Assembly (NCBI RefSeq): GCF_022919175.1
Contig: NZ_CP095043.1
Coordinates: forward strand, 1,674,001 to 1,738,000
Length of the DNA stretch: 64,000 nt
Origin: Leucobacter rhizosphaerae
GTDB lineage: Bacteria; Actinomycetota; Actinomycetes; Actinomycetales; Microbacteriaceae
Direction of reading: 5' to 3'
The translations under genes and the position numbers were made by a program. Positions 24,472 through 33,846 of this stretch are shown here, piece by piece (the first letter of the stretch is position 1; every line of letters begins with the position of its first letter). The notes under the pieces are model-generated. The model did no database searches and had not been told where the DNA came from. It saw only the letters and a list, made by a program, of their open reading frames with translations.

Positions 24472-26109
24472 TCACTTCTCGAGCGTCACTTCGTAGAACG
24501 ACGGCCGTCCGATCGACTCGGTCGAGAAGCCCTGCACCCGCGACTGGAGGCCGAACACCTGCGGCTCCTCGAAGAGCGGCAGCACGTAGGCCTGCTCGGC
24601 GATGCGCTGCTGGGCCGCGGCCGAGGCCGCCTGGCGCTCGTCCACGGTGGGCACGGACGCGATCTGCGCGAGCAGCGTGTCGAGCTCGGGATCGGTGACC
24701 TCGCCGGTCGTGTTGTTGAGGTTCAGCGCCGCGTTGCGGTTCGCGGAGTAGAGCTGCGACTTCAGCACGTCGAAGTCGGCGCGGCCGACCATGGAGTGGT
24801 AGACCTGGATGGTGTCGATGTCCTTCTGAGCCTCGTCCTGCGCGACCTGGTCGCCGGCGAAGATCTCGACGCCGATCCCGATCTCGGCCAGCTGCTCCTG
24901 GATGAGCGTCACGACCTCCTTGGAGCGGGGCTGCGGCAGCGCCTCGTTGAAGGTGAGGGTCAGCTTCTGGCCGTCCTTCTCGCGGATGCCGTCGGATCCC
25001 TCGACCCAGCCGGCCTCGTCGAGCAGCTGCTTCGCGCGATCCTGATCGAACTCGTAGAACTCGGAGGTGTCGACGTAGCCGCGCGCGCTCTTGGCGAGCA
25101 CACCGGTCGCCAGCGGGTAGCTGTCGGTGAAGAGGGTGTCGACGATCGTCTGGCGGTCGATGCCCGCGATGATCGCCTGGCGCACCTTGATGTCTTCGAG
25201 CAGCGGGTGACCGAAGCGGAGGTTCAGCCCGTTGTTCACACCGTTCGTGGGGGCGGCGACGAGCGACAGGGTGTCGCCCACGAACTGGCCCTCGTCGGGT
25301 GCGGGGATCGTGCGCGCGATGTCGGCCTGACCGGAGACGACGGTGCCGACGCGCACGCTCGCCTCACCCGCGACGATGAAGTTCACGCCGTCGATCTGCG
25401 CAGCGCCCTGGTGATCGCGGGACGGCGGAGCCCAGTCGTAGTCCTCGCGGGTCGTGAGGTCGAGCTCGCTGCCGATCTTCTCGTCCGCGATCACGAACGG
25501 ACCGCTGCCGATGATCTCGGTGGCGTTGCCGGGGCCGAACTCCTCGCCGGTGCGGTCGAGGGTGTCGCTCGACAGCAGACCGGAGTTGATGGTCGACACG
25601 GCCTGGGCGAAGCCCGGGGACGGCGCGGAGAAATAGAACTTCACGGTGCGCTCGTCGACGACCTCGCCGCGGTCGTAGTTGTTGATCGCCTCGGAGACGG
25701 AGAGCGCCCGATCCGGGTCGCCCTTCGCGAAGAGGTCAATGTTCTTGACCACGTTCTCCGCGTCGAGCGGCGTGCCGTCGGAGTAGGTCACACCCTCGCG
25801 CAGCGTGAAGGTGTACTCCGTGGCGTCGGCGTTCACCTCGGGCAGCTCCTCCGCGATCCACGGCTCGAGCTCGAGAGTCTCGGGGTTCTGGTACAGCAGG
25901 CGATCGGTGATCTGGTTGACCACGCCGCCGTTCGGGTAGAAACCGCCGGCCGGCGGGTACAGGGTGATCCAGGTCTGCGGCTCGAGGTAGGTGAGCGTGC
26001 CGCCCCCGGCCTCGCCACCCCCGTTGTCGCCCGCGCCCGAGGCGCAGCCGGTCAGAGCGATGGCGGCAGCGGCCAGTCCTGCGATCACAGCGACTCTGCG
26101 CTTGTTCAT
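24472..26109 (-). CDS. ABC importer substrate-binding lipoprotein, family 5 (KPN_01854-like)
   Basis: Secreted lipoprotein of 545 aa. The signal peptide ends in LTGC and the mature protein is a family 5 (oligopeptide/nickel-type) binding protein (YTFTLREGVTYSDGTPLDAENVVKNIDLF). The segment near the N-terminus, LTYLEPQTWITLYPPAGGFYPNGGVVNQITDRLLYQNPETLELEPWIAEEL, matches what I recall of the uncharacterised KPN_01854 family, usually linked to an LLM monooxygenase and CMD proteins. AGGAG precedes the ATG at 7 nt. It is first in a five-gene leftward operon and divergent from the FAD/NAD(P)-binding gene. The ligand is unknown. Confidence 0.88.
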   Translation of the reverse strand: MNKRRVAVIAGLAAAAIALTGCASGAGDNGGGEAGGGTLTYLEPQTWITLYPPAGGFYPNGGVVNQITDRLLYQNPETLELEPWIAEELPEVNADATEYTFTLREGVTYSDGTPLDAENVVKNIDLFAKGDPDRALSVSEAINNYDRGEVVDERTVKFYFSAPSPGFAQAVSTINSGLLSSDTLDRTGEEFGPGNATEIIGSGPFVIADEKIGSELDLTTREDYDWAPPSRDHQGAAQIDGVNFIVAGEASVRVGTVVSGQADIARTIPAPDEGQFVGDTLSLVAAPTNGVNNGLNLRFGHPLLEDIKVRQAIIAGIDRQTIVDTLFTDSYPLATGVLAKSARGYVDTSEFYEFDQDRAKQLLDEAGWVEGSDGIREKDGQKLTLTFNEALPQPRSKEVVTLIQEQLAEIGIGVEIFAGDQVAQDEAQKDIDTIQVYHSMVGRADFDVLKSQLYSANRNAALNLNNTTGEVTDPELDTLLAQIASVPTVDERQAASAAAQQRIAEQAYVLPLFEEPQVFGLQSRVQGFSTESIGRPSFYEVTLEK

Positions 26110-26183
26110 GGGGTGACTCCTCGTCGGGGTGCATCGGGTGGTCCTCGAACCACGTCGGCCGTTCTTCAGGCAACTTCACTATT

Positions 26184-26200
26184 GTTATGCAAGACATAAC
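26184..26200. promoter_or_regulatory. Palindromic operator candidate between the ABC operon and the FAD gene
   Basis: GTTATG-CAAGA-CATAAC is a perfect 6-bp inverted repeat with 5-bp spacer in the AT-rich divergent region. It is placed where it could control both the binding-protein operon and the FAD/NAD(P)-binding gene. No regulator gene is adjacent. Confidence 0.5.
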
Positions 26201-26312
26201 GGAAAACAAAGTCAGGTTGTAACAGAGGTTCATGAACGCATCCGCGCGGCAGCCGCGTCACAATCGGTCATCTCCACCCGGGCGGACCGTCGACCCGGCG
26301 TATAACGGAGTG

Positions 26313-28453
26313 ATGGCCTCCTCCGCTCCTCGCCCCTCGATCGCCCTGATCGGCGCGGGCCCCCGCGGCGCCTCGCTCGTCGAGCGGCTCGGCGCGCACC
26401 TCGCGGATCCCGCATCGCCGTTCCACGGCACCGCGTTCGATCTGCACGTCATCGACGAGGCGGAATCGGGCGCCGGGCGCATCTGGCGCACCGACCAGAC
26501 CCGCGAGCTCTGCATGAACACGCTGGCCGACGCCGTCACCCTCTTCACGGAGCCCTCGAGCACCGTGCGCGGGCCGGTGGTCGAGGGGCCGACCCTCTAC
26601 GAGTGGTCGCTGCTGGTGCTCGGGGTGCGCAGCCGCCGCTGCCGCTCGACGACCGGCTGCGGGCCGACCTCGCGGCGATCCCGGATGCGCATCGCGCCCT
26701 GTTCGAGACCTTTCCGGCGCGCAACGGGCTCGCGGCGGACTACCGGGATGAACTGCTCGTCACCCGACCCGAGGCGCACCCCTCGCGGGCGCTCTACGGC
26801 GAGTACCTCGCCTGGTGCTACGACCGGGCTGTCGCCGCGCTGCCCGCCGGCACCCGGGTCATCCGCCACCGGAGCCGCGCGATCGGGATCGAACGCGCCG
26901 GTGCCGGTGCTGATGACGGCGCCGTTGCCGGTGCTGGAGCCGATGCGGCGGCCGTCGACCGGGTCGACCTCGCCGACGGCACGACGGTCACGGCCGACGC
27001 CGTGGTCATCGCCGCGGGGTGGCTGCCGCGCGGGCTGAGTGCGGCCGAGCAGTCGTTCGCGGCGCAGGTCGCCGCCGATCCCGCGCTCGTGTGGGTCGCA
27101 CCCGGAAGCCCCGTCGAGCAGGATCTCACCCCGGTTCCGGACGGCGCCCACGCCATCGTCCGCGGCCTCGGCATGGGGTTCTTCGACACGATGGCGCTCC
27201 TCACCATCGGGCGCGGCGGGCGGTTCGTCGAGGATCCCGAAGCGGTCGGGGGCCTCCGATACGAGGCGTCGGGGCGGGAGCCGATCCTGCACGTCACCTC
27301 GCGCCGGGGTGTGCCGTTCCGCTCGAAGACGCTGTACGGGTCGCTGCCCCCGCGCACGGAGCAGCGCATGCTCCTCGGCGTGGACTGGGATCGGGCGCCG
27401 CGACCCATCGACTTCGATCGGGCGTTCTGGCCGCGCATCGTCGCCGACGCCTACCTGAGCTACTACACGACCCTGCACCGGGTGCGGCCCGAGGCCTTCT
27501 CGGCCCCGTTCGAGACCGTGATCAGCGGCATCGAGGGGGCGGTGGCGGCGGATGCGGCCGGTGCGACTCCGGTGTCGGTGCCCTCGGGTACGGCCCCGCT
27601 CGACACCATGGCGGTCGCGCTGAATGCGCTGATCGCGCCGTCGATTCCGGATCCGGCGGACCGATTCGACCTGCTCCGCGACATGCATCCCGCCGCCGAA
27701 CGATTCGACTCCCCCGAGCGCTACGACGCGTGGGTGCGCGACTGGGTCGCCGAGGATCTCAGCGAGGCGGAGCAGGGACGCGAGAGCGCGCTGAAGGCGG
27801 GGCTGTGGTCCGTCAGCACGGCGCGCGCCGTGGCGAATCGCGTCGGCACCTTCGGCGGCTTCGACGCCGAGTCGCGCGCCTCCGGGTTCGCGATGCTGCT
27901 CGCCGTCGGGGGGATGGTCGGATCCGGCCCGCCCGCGTTCCGCAACCGGCAGCTGCTCGCGCTCGTCGAGGCCGGTCTCGTGCACTTCATCGGGCCGGCC
28001 GCCCGGGTGTCGATCACCTCGGAGGGCTTCACCGCGGAGTCGCCGACCGTCGACGGCTCGCGGGTCACGACCCACGTGCTCATCGACGCGTGGATGCACT
28101 TCCACGATGTGGCCGTGACCGCGGATCCGCTCGCGCAGTCGCTGCTGGCGGCCGGCCGCGGCCGCGCGTTCCACATCGACGCGCGCGATGGTCGCCGTGT
28201 CGCCACGGCCGGCTTCGACGTGGACGCGGCAACCGGCCGCGCGGTGCGGGCCGACGGATCCCTCGACGACTCGGTGCACCTCGCCGGGATCCCGGTCGAC
28301 GACACCCTGCACGACACGGTGATCAGCCCGATGCCGGGAACCGATCCGCCGATGCTGCGCGAGACCGACCGGGTCGCGCTCAGTGCCCTGACCCAAGCCG
28401 CCGCGCACGCGGCGCAGCCCCACTCTGAACCGCAAGGAGCCCACCGTGCCTGA
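26313..28453 (+). pseudogene. FAD/NAD(P)-binding protein, interrupted by a -1 frameshift at GGGG
   Basis: The reading frame from 26313 begins with a dinucleotide fold (SIALIGAGPRGASLVERLGAHL) and continues to LYEWSLLVLG. It then loses similarity at a run of four G (26622-26625). The rest of the protein (PLPLDDRLRADLAAIPDAHRALFETFPARNGLAADYRDELL onwards) is in the -1 frame and continues to 28453. The two parts would give about 713 aa of the FAD-NAD(P)-binding (HSCARG-type) family. One missing G, as mutation or assembly error, explains it; the conserved-looking 3' part argues for a recent event or an error. TATAAC lies 6 nt before the ATG, so leaderless expression is likely. The SDR gene overlaps its end by 8 bp. 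Confidence 0.75.
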
Positions 28454-29141
28454 ACCCCGCCCCATCGCTATCGTCACCGGAGCGAGCGGCGGGATGGGCG
28501 GCGCGATCGTGCGCGACCTCGCCGAGACGCACCGGGTCATCGCCGTCGGCCGCACCACCGAGGCGCTCGACACCCTGGCCCGCGAGACCGGCAGCGAGAG
28601 CTGGGCGCTCGACGTCACCGACGAGGCGGCACTCGCCGCGCGGGTCTCCGACCTGCCGCGGCTCGACGTCGTGATCCACGCCGCCGCGATCGCCGATCCG
28701 CTGCGGGTCGACGCCGCAACTCGCGAGGACTGGGACCGCCACTTCGCCGTCAACGTCACGGCGCCCGCGACACTCACCCGGCTGGTGCTCCCCCTGCTGC
28801 GCGCGGCAGAGGGAACCGTCGTGTTCATCGGCTCCGGGGCGGGCACGCGCCCGGCGCCCGGAAGCGCGGTGTACTCGGCGAGCAAGCACGCCCTGCGCGG
28901 CCTCGCGGACGTGCTGCGCATCGACGAGGAGCCGCATCGTGTGCGCGTGGTGACGGTCGCCCCCGGGCAGACCGACACCGCCATGCTGCGGTCGTCGATC
29001 CCGGCCGAGGCCTACCAGCCGGAGCGGTACATCCGCCCCGAGTCGGTCGCCGACGCGGTGCGGTTCGTGGTGGATGCGCCGGCCGATGTGCAGATCACGG
29101 ACGTCGCGGTGCGGCCGCGCCAGGAGATCGCGCGCATCTAG
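28446..29141 (+). CDS. Short-chain dehydrogenase/reductase (SDR)
   Basis: NAD(P)-dependent oxidoreductase of 231 aa. The cofactor motif TGASGGMGGAI is at residues 10-20, and the active-site Ser and YSASK (Tyr-x3-Lys) occur in GSGAGTRPAPGSAVYSASKHALRG. It is of the classical SDR type. The GTG start has AAGGAG at 7 nt. The overlap with the FAD/NAD(P)-binding gene shows the two are co-transcribed and probably act on the same substrate, linked to the divergent ABC importer. The substrate is unknown. Confidence 0.88.
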   Translation: MPEPRPIAIVTGASGGMGGAIVRDLAETHRVIAVGRTTEALDTLARETGSESWALDVTDEAALAARVSDLPRLDVVIHAAAIADPLRVDAATREDWDRHFAVNVTAPATLTRLVLPLLRAAEGTVVFIGSGAGTRPAPGSAVYSASKHALRGLADVLRIDEEPHRVRVVTVAPGQTDTAMLRSSIPAEAYQPERYIRPESVADAVRFVVDAPADVQITDVAVRPRQEIARI

Positions 29142-29246
29142 CGGGTGCGCGCGCCTCGGGCGCGGTGCTCGCTCCCCGGCGCCGGGTCAGCGGTCGAGGC
29201 CGATCCCGGATCCGCCGTGGGATCGGACACGGGATCGCGACCGGGA

Positions 29247-30671
29247 TCAGTGCGCGGCGGTCCGACTGCGCTCCGACGACGCACGATCCACGGCGGGTTC
29301 GGCGCGGCGCGTGCGCAGCAGGAGCAGGTACGCGATCGCGGTCACGACGAATCCGACGAGCCACGCGATGTCGATGTACTGCAGGGGCGCGGCGAGCGGG
29401 CCGGTGAACAGCGGGGTCACCATGAACGGCACCTGGGCCGCGAGTCCGATCGCGTAGCTGCCGAGCCCGACCGCATTCCAGCGCCCGTACTTCCCGTTCG
29501 GCGCGAACAGCGCCTCGATGTCGTAGTCGCCCTTCCGCACGATGAAGTAGTCCGCGAGATTGATCGCCGACCACGGGATCAGCACGTACAGGAGCAGCGT
29601 CAAGAAGCTCTCGAACATGGTCATGAAATCGCCCTGGCCGAGCAGCGCGATCAGCGTGGCCGCCGCACCGCAGACGATGGTCGTCCACACCCGGGTGCGG
29701 CTCGTGATCACCATGCCGCGCACTCCCGACTGCATCGCGGTCAGCGCATTCATCACCGCGGAGTAGAGCTCCACGCCGTTGATGAGCGCGGACGTCACCG
29801 CGAAGACGATCAGCACCAGCAGGCCGACGGTGCCCAGGTGCTCGCCGAGCGCGGCGAGCGGGTTCTCCGGGTTCGCGGCACCCAGCAGCACGCCGAGGGT
29901 CATGACGAAGACCGAGCTGACGACCAGCCCCAGGTAAGTCGTCCAGAACGCCGCCTTCGGACCGGTGTCCTTCGGCAGGTACCGGGAGTAGTCCGAGACG
30001 TACGGGGCGTAGGCGAGCTGCCACACGATCCCGATGGCGAGCATGGCGAAGAACCCCTCGAACGTGAAGGCGGCTTCGGCGCGCTGCGAGGTGACCTCGG
30101 GCCGGGTCCACAGCATGACCATGCTCAGGAGCACGGCGATCGCGATCAGGATCGAGATGTGCACCATCATCTTGCGCAGCATGTCGTACCCGAACACGCA
30201 CAGGATCGTGCCGACCGCTGCAAACACGATGATCGCCAGCGACGCGTTGAGATCCGGGAAGACCGCCAGCAGGGAGTCCTTCGCGACCAGCAGGATGCTG
30301 GCGAAGAAGCCCATGAACATGACGAACGCGATAAGTGCGAACAGGCTCGCACCGAGGTACCCGAACTGGGCGCGGGCCTGCAGCATCTGCGGGATCCCGA
30401 GGTGCGGACCCTGCGAGGCGTGGAGCGCGGAGCCGAAGGCGCCGATCACGTTGCCCGCGAGGATCGCCACGATGCTCCAGCCGATCGGCAGGCCGTAGGA
30501 CCCGCTGGCGACGGCGCCGGTGACGACGGTCAGGGGCATGAGGTTCAGTCCGAACCAGATCGCGAAGAGCGACCAGTTCGTGCCGGTGCGCTCGGTCTCG
30601 GGAATCGGGAGGATGTGCTGCTGTTCGAATCGCACGAAGGTCTTCGTGACGACGGGCGGCTCTTGGGTCAT
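29247..30671 (-). CDS. NCS1-family nucleobase/hydantoin-type permease
   Basis: Integral membrane transporter of 474 aa with about 12 helices, of the nucleobase-cation-symport-1 family (cytosine, purine, uracil, allantoin, hydantoin). Hallmarks are TNWSLFAIWFGLNLMPLTVVTGAVASGSYGLPIGWSI and the ALHASQGPHLGIPQMLQARAQFGYLGA segment. LAYAPYVSDYSRYLP is also typical. The ATG at 30671 has AAGGAG at 9 nt; upstream in-frame sequence is Arg/Pro-rich noise. It is co-directional with the aminotransferase, separated from it by a hairpin, and belongs to the LysR-controlled regulon. It probably imports the regulon's substrate. Confidence 0.9.
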   Translation of the reverse strand: MTQEPPVVTKTFVRFEQQHILPIPETERTGTNWSLFAIWFGLNLMPLTVVTGAVASGSYGLPIGWSIVAILAGNVIGAFGSALHASQGPHLGIPQMLQARAQFGYLGASLFALIAFVMFMGFFASILLVAKDSLLAVFPDLNASLAIIVFAAVGTILCVFGYDMLRKMMVHISILIAIAVLLSMVMLWTRPEVTSQRAEAAFTFEGFFAMLAIGIVWQLAYAPYVSDYSRYLPKDTGPKAAFWTTYLGLVVSSVFVMTLGVLLGAANPENPLAALGEHLGTVGLLVLIVFAVTSALINGVELYSAVMNALTAMQSGVRGMVITSRTRVWTTIVCGAAATLIALLGQGDFMTMFESFLTLLLYVLIPWSAINLADYFIVRKGDYDIEALFAPNGKYGRWNAVGLGSYAIGLAAQVPFMVTPLFTGPLAAPLQYIDIAWLVGFVVTAIAYLLLLRTRRAEPAVDRASSERSRTAAH

Positions 30672-30738
30672 GGTCGTGTGCTCCTTCAGGCTCCATTGCC
30701 GTGCACGCCCCGAGCACGGTGCTCGAGGCGGTCCTGCG

Positions 30739-30768
30739 GGGTGGCGGCGCGGTTCCGAGCCGCCACCC
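30739..30768. terminator. Intercistronic hairpin between aminotransferase and permease
   Basis: A 10-bp perfect stem (30739-30748 with 30759-30768), 10-nt loop, lies 10 bp beyond the aminotransferase stop. It could reduce read-through to, or stabilise, the permease message. Confidence 0.6.
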
Positions 30769-30777
30769 GGGGGCGAA

Positions 30778-32214
30778 CTACAGGCCGGCGCTCGCGGTCG
30801 CCGCGGAGAACGCGCGGTCGAGGAGGTCGGCGAGTTCATCGATGTCGTCCGTCGTCATCACGAGCGGCGGCGACACCTGCACGAGCGGATTGCCCTCGGC
30901 ATCGATCGCGACGCGGCACAGCAACCCCGCCTCGGCGAGGGCGGGGTTGAGGTGCGCACCGACGAAGTCACCCGCGCTCAGGCCGTCCGCCTCCCACCGG
31001 CGGGTGCGCTGGTTCGTCACGAGCTCGAAGCTGCGGTGGAACCCGTCGCCGCGGAAGTCGCCGATGATCCCGGTGTGGCACTCGGCCACCTCCGAGAGCT
31101 TCGCTCCGAGATAGGGGCTCAGGGCGGCGACGTTCTCGACGACGCCTTCCCGCTCCATGATCTCGAGGTTCTTCAGCGCCGCCGCACAGGCGACCGGGTG
31201 GCCCCCGTAAGTGAGCGCGTGGTTGAACATGCCGACGGGCCCGTCGAGCACGGTCTCGATGATGCGGTCGCTCGCGATGACACCGCCGAGGGGCATGTAG
31301 GCCGAGGCGATCCCCTTCGCGAAGGTGATCATGTCGGGCTGAAAGCCGTAGTGCGTCGACCCGAACCAGGAACCGAGTCGGCCGTAGCCCGTGATGACCT
31401 CATCGGCGATGAGCAGGATCCCGTGGGTGTCGCAGAGCGCACGGACCCCGGCGAAGTACTCGGGGGTCGGCGGCGTCAGGCTGCCACCCGCGTTCTGCAG
31501 CGGCTCCATGATGATCGCGGCGATCGTGTCGGCGCCCTCCTGCACGATGAGCGACTCGAGCTCGGCGAGGAGGAACGCGGTGGTCTCCTCCGGGGTCTCC
31601 CCCTCGGGGCGGCGGTAGCGCTTGGTGTTGTGCGTGTGGCGCACGCCGTGCATGAGCGGCTCGAACATCTTCCGCACGTCCGTCATGCCGTTCAACGACA
31701 TCGCGCCGAAGCTGGTGCCGTGGTAGGCCACTCGGCGCGCGATGAACTTCGATCGGGTGCCCTCGCCGCGCGTGATGTGGAACTGCCGGGCGAGTTTGAT
31801 CGCCGCCTCGTTCGACTCTCCGCCACCGGACGCGAAGAACACGCGGTTGAGGTCTCCCGGGGCGAGCTGCGCGATCTTCTGCGCGAGCAGCGCGGCGGGC
31901 GGGTGGGTCACGCTCCACGTGGTCTGGAATGGCAACTGCGCGAGCTGATCCCGCACCGCATCGCCGACCTCGGCGCCGTGGGTGTAGCCGAGCTGCACGC
32001 AGAAGAGTCCCGCCAGTCCGTCGAAGAAGCGGCGCCCGTTCTCATCGAAGACCGAGCAGTGCTCTCCGCGGACGAACACCGGCAGCTCGTCCTCGCGGTA
32101 CTTGCTCGCCGGGGTGAAGTTCATCACGAGGTGCCGCTTCGCGATCTCGGCGAGCCCGCTGGGCGCCGCTGTGGCGAGGGCCTCCGGAACGAGCGTGTCC
32201 TGGTGCAGTGTCAT
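30778..32214 (-). CDS. Class III (omega) aminotransferase
   Basis: PLP enzyme of 478 aa of fold type I, transferring an amino group from an omega-amine or beta-amino acid to pyruvate or another keto acid. The PLP region is HGILLIADEVITGYGRLGSWFG, followed by DMITFAKGIASAYMPLGG with the Schiff-base Lys. RVFFASGGGESNEAAIKLARQ binds the phosphate. It is close to beta-alanine/putrescine/adenosylmethionine-type transaminases; the exact substrate is open. It is first in a leftward pair with the NCS1 permease. Its promoter has a LysR palindrome 29 bp upstream of the -10. Confidence 0.9.
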   Translation of the reverse strand: MTLHQDTLVPEALATAAPSGLAEIAKRHLVMNFTPASKYREDELPVFVRGEHCSVFDENGRRFFDGLAGLFCVQLGYTHGAEVGDAVRDQLAQLPFQTTWSVTHPPAALLAQKIAQLAPGDLNRVFFASGGGESNEAAIKLARQFHITRGEGTRSKFIARRVAYHGTSFGAMSLNGMTDVRKMFEPLMHGVRHTHNTKRYRRPEGETPEETTAFLLAELESLIVQEGADTIAAIIMEPLQNAGGSLTPPTPEYFAGVRALCDTHGILLIADEVITGYGRLGSWFGSTHYGFQPDMITFAKGIASAYMPLGGVIASDRIIETVLDGPVGMFNHALTYGGHPVACAAALKNLEIMEREGVVENVAALSPYLGAKLSEVAECHTGIIGDFRGDGFHRSFELVTNQRTRRWEADGLSAGDFVGAHLNPALAEAGLLCRVAIDAEGNPLVQVSPPLVMTTDDIDELADLLDRAFSAATASAGL

Positions 32215-32290
32215 GGTGTCGTGTCCTCTCAGTCGACGCTGACCCGGCGGGAGATCCTGCCGTCGTCACCATCGTCACATCGACGAATTG

Positions 32291-32346
32291 ATCAGTAAAA
32301 TAGTGAGAATGTGTGGTGGTTATCTGTTGATCAGATGGTCACAGGC
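32291..32346 (-). promoter_or_regulatory. LysR-type operator and promoter of the aminotransferase-permease transcript
   Basis: A perfect palindrome ATCTG-TTGAT-CAGAT (32332-32346) is followed, in the minus-strand direction, by 29 bp and then the -10 TATTTT (32302-32297). The -10 overlaps a second imperfect site TATTTTACTGAT. The same arrangement, 10 bp shorter, is found at the ridA promoter. Confidence 0.7.
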
Positions 32347-32355
32347 CCGCGCGCC

Positions 32356-33846
32356 CTACCCCCACTGCATCCACGTGGTCTTGTAGTCGCTGTAGTTCTC
32401 CAGCGCGTGCACGGACAGGTCGCGGCCGAAGCCCGACTGCTTGAAGCCCCCGAACGGCGTCGTGAAGCCGAGCGCGTCGACGGTGTTCACCGACACCGTG
32501 CCCGCGACGAGGCGCTCGGACACGCGGTGCGCCCGGGCCAGGCTGCCCGTCCAGAGCGACGCGGCGAGCCCGTACGGGGTGCCGTTCGCGTACCCGATCG
32601 CCTCTTCCTCGGTATCGAAGGGTGTGACGACGGCCACGGGCCCGAAGATCTCGCGGGTGTGCACCTCGTGGTCGATCGGCACGTCCGTCACGATCGTCGG
32701 CTCGATGAACGCCCGCGATCCGTTGATGCTCGGGCGGGTGCCGCCCGCGACGATCGTGCCGTCGCGCCGCGCGTTCTCGATCGTCGCCCACACGGTGTCG
32801 GCGTGCGCCTCCGAGACGAGCGCCCCGATCCCGGATCCCGGGTCGAGCGGGTCGCCGGGCGCGTAGGCCCGCGCGGCCTCCCGGTACAGTCGCACGAACT
32901 CGTCGTAGACCGATCGCTCGACGAAGATGCGGGAGTTCGCCGAGCACACCTCGCCCTGGTTGTAGAAGCTGCCGAACGCGGCCTTCTCCGCCGCCACCGC
33001 GAGGTCGTCGCAGTCGGCGAAGATGAGGTTCGAGCTCTTGCCCCCGGCCTCGAGCGCGAGCCGCTTCATGTTCGACTGCCCGGCGTACTGCTGGAGCTGC
33101 TTCGCCACCTCCGTCGAACCCGTGAAGGCCAGCATGTCGACGTCGGGGTGCGACGCGAGCGCCTTGCCCACGACGGATCCGCGGCCGGTCACGACGTTCA
33201 CGATCCCGGCCGGGATCCCGGCCTCGACCGCCAGCTCCGCGAGCAGCAGCGTCGAGTGCGACGCCTCGACCGGCGGCTTCACGACCACGGCGTTGCCGGC
33301 GGCGAGCGCCGGGGCGAGCTTCCAGGTCGCGATCTCGAGCGGATAGTTCCACGCGACGATCACCCCGACCACCCCGAGCGGCTCGCGGGTCACGAGCGCC
33401 GTCGACCCGGGCGGGGTCACCGGGATCAGATCCTCCTGCTTCTCGATCGCCTCGCCGTAGAAGCGATATAGGGCGGCGGATCCCGGGGCGTCGATCGTCG
33501 AGGACTCCCGCACCGGCTTGCCCATGTCGAGCGAGTCGTAGAGGGCGAACTCATCGGAGCGGGCCTCGATGAGCCGCGCGAGCTCGATCAGCCGCTCGCG
33601 GCGGAACCCGGCGCCCGCCCGCGACCAGGCGCCCGACTCGTAGGCCGCCCGCGCCGCTGCGACGGCGCGATCCACGTCGCCCTCGTCGCAGCTGTGGATG
33701 TGCGAGATGACGGCTCCCGTCGCCGGGTTCACCTTCGCGATGGTCTCGCCCGAGCGGGCGGCCACGCGCTCGCCGCCGATGACGGGCCTGCCGTCGAATG
33801 CCAGCGCGCCTGCGGCCGCGATCCAGTCTGCGTGACTGCGAGTCAT
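32356..33846 (-). CDS. NAD(P)-dependent aldehyde dehydrogenase
   Basis: Soluble aldehyde dehydrogenase of 496 aa, betaine aldehyde/aminoaldehyde-like. VIVAWNYPLEIATWKLAPALAAGNAVVVKP contains the N/K cofactor contacts, LALEAGGKSSNLIFADC the general-base Glu, and FYNQGEVCSANSRIFV the catalytic Cys. It would oxidise the semialdehyde left after transamination or monooxygenation. It is the last gene of ridA-DUF1028-M20-ALDH, with its ATG overlapping the M20 stop (ATGA). The long upstream open frame is a shadow of the M20 gene. Confidence 0.9.
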   Translation of the reverse strand: MTRSHADWIAAAGALAFDGRPVIGGERVAARSGETIAKVNPATGAVISHIHSCDEGDVDRAVAAARAAYESGAWSRAGAGFRRERLIELARLIEARSDEFALYDSLDMGKPVRESSTIDAPGSAALYRFYGEAIEKQEDLIPVTPPGSTALVTREPLGVVGVIVAWNYPLEIATWKLAPALAAGNAVVVKPPVEASHSTLLLAELAVEAGIPAGIVNVVTGRGSVVGKALASHPDVDMLAFTGSTEVAKQLQQYAGQSNMKRLALEAGGKSSNLIFADCDDLAVAAEKAAFGSFYNQGEVCSANSRIFVERSVYDEFVRLYREAARAYAPGDPLDPGSGIGALVSEAHADTVWATIENARRDGTIVAGGTRPSINGSRAFIEPTIVTDVPIDHEVHTREIFGPVAVVTPFDTEEEAIGYANGTPYGLAASLWTGSLARAHRVSERLVAGTVSVNTVDALGFTTPFGGFKQSGFGRDLSVHALENYSDYKTTWMQWG

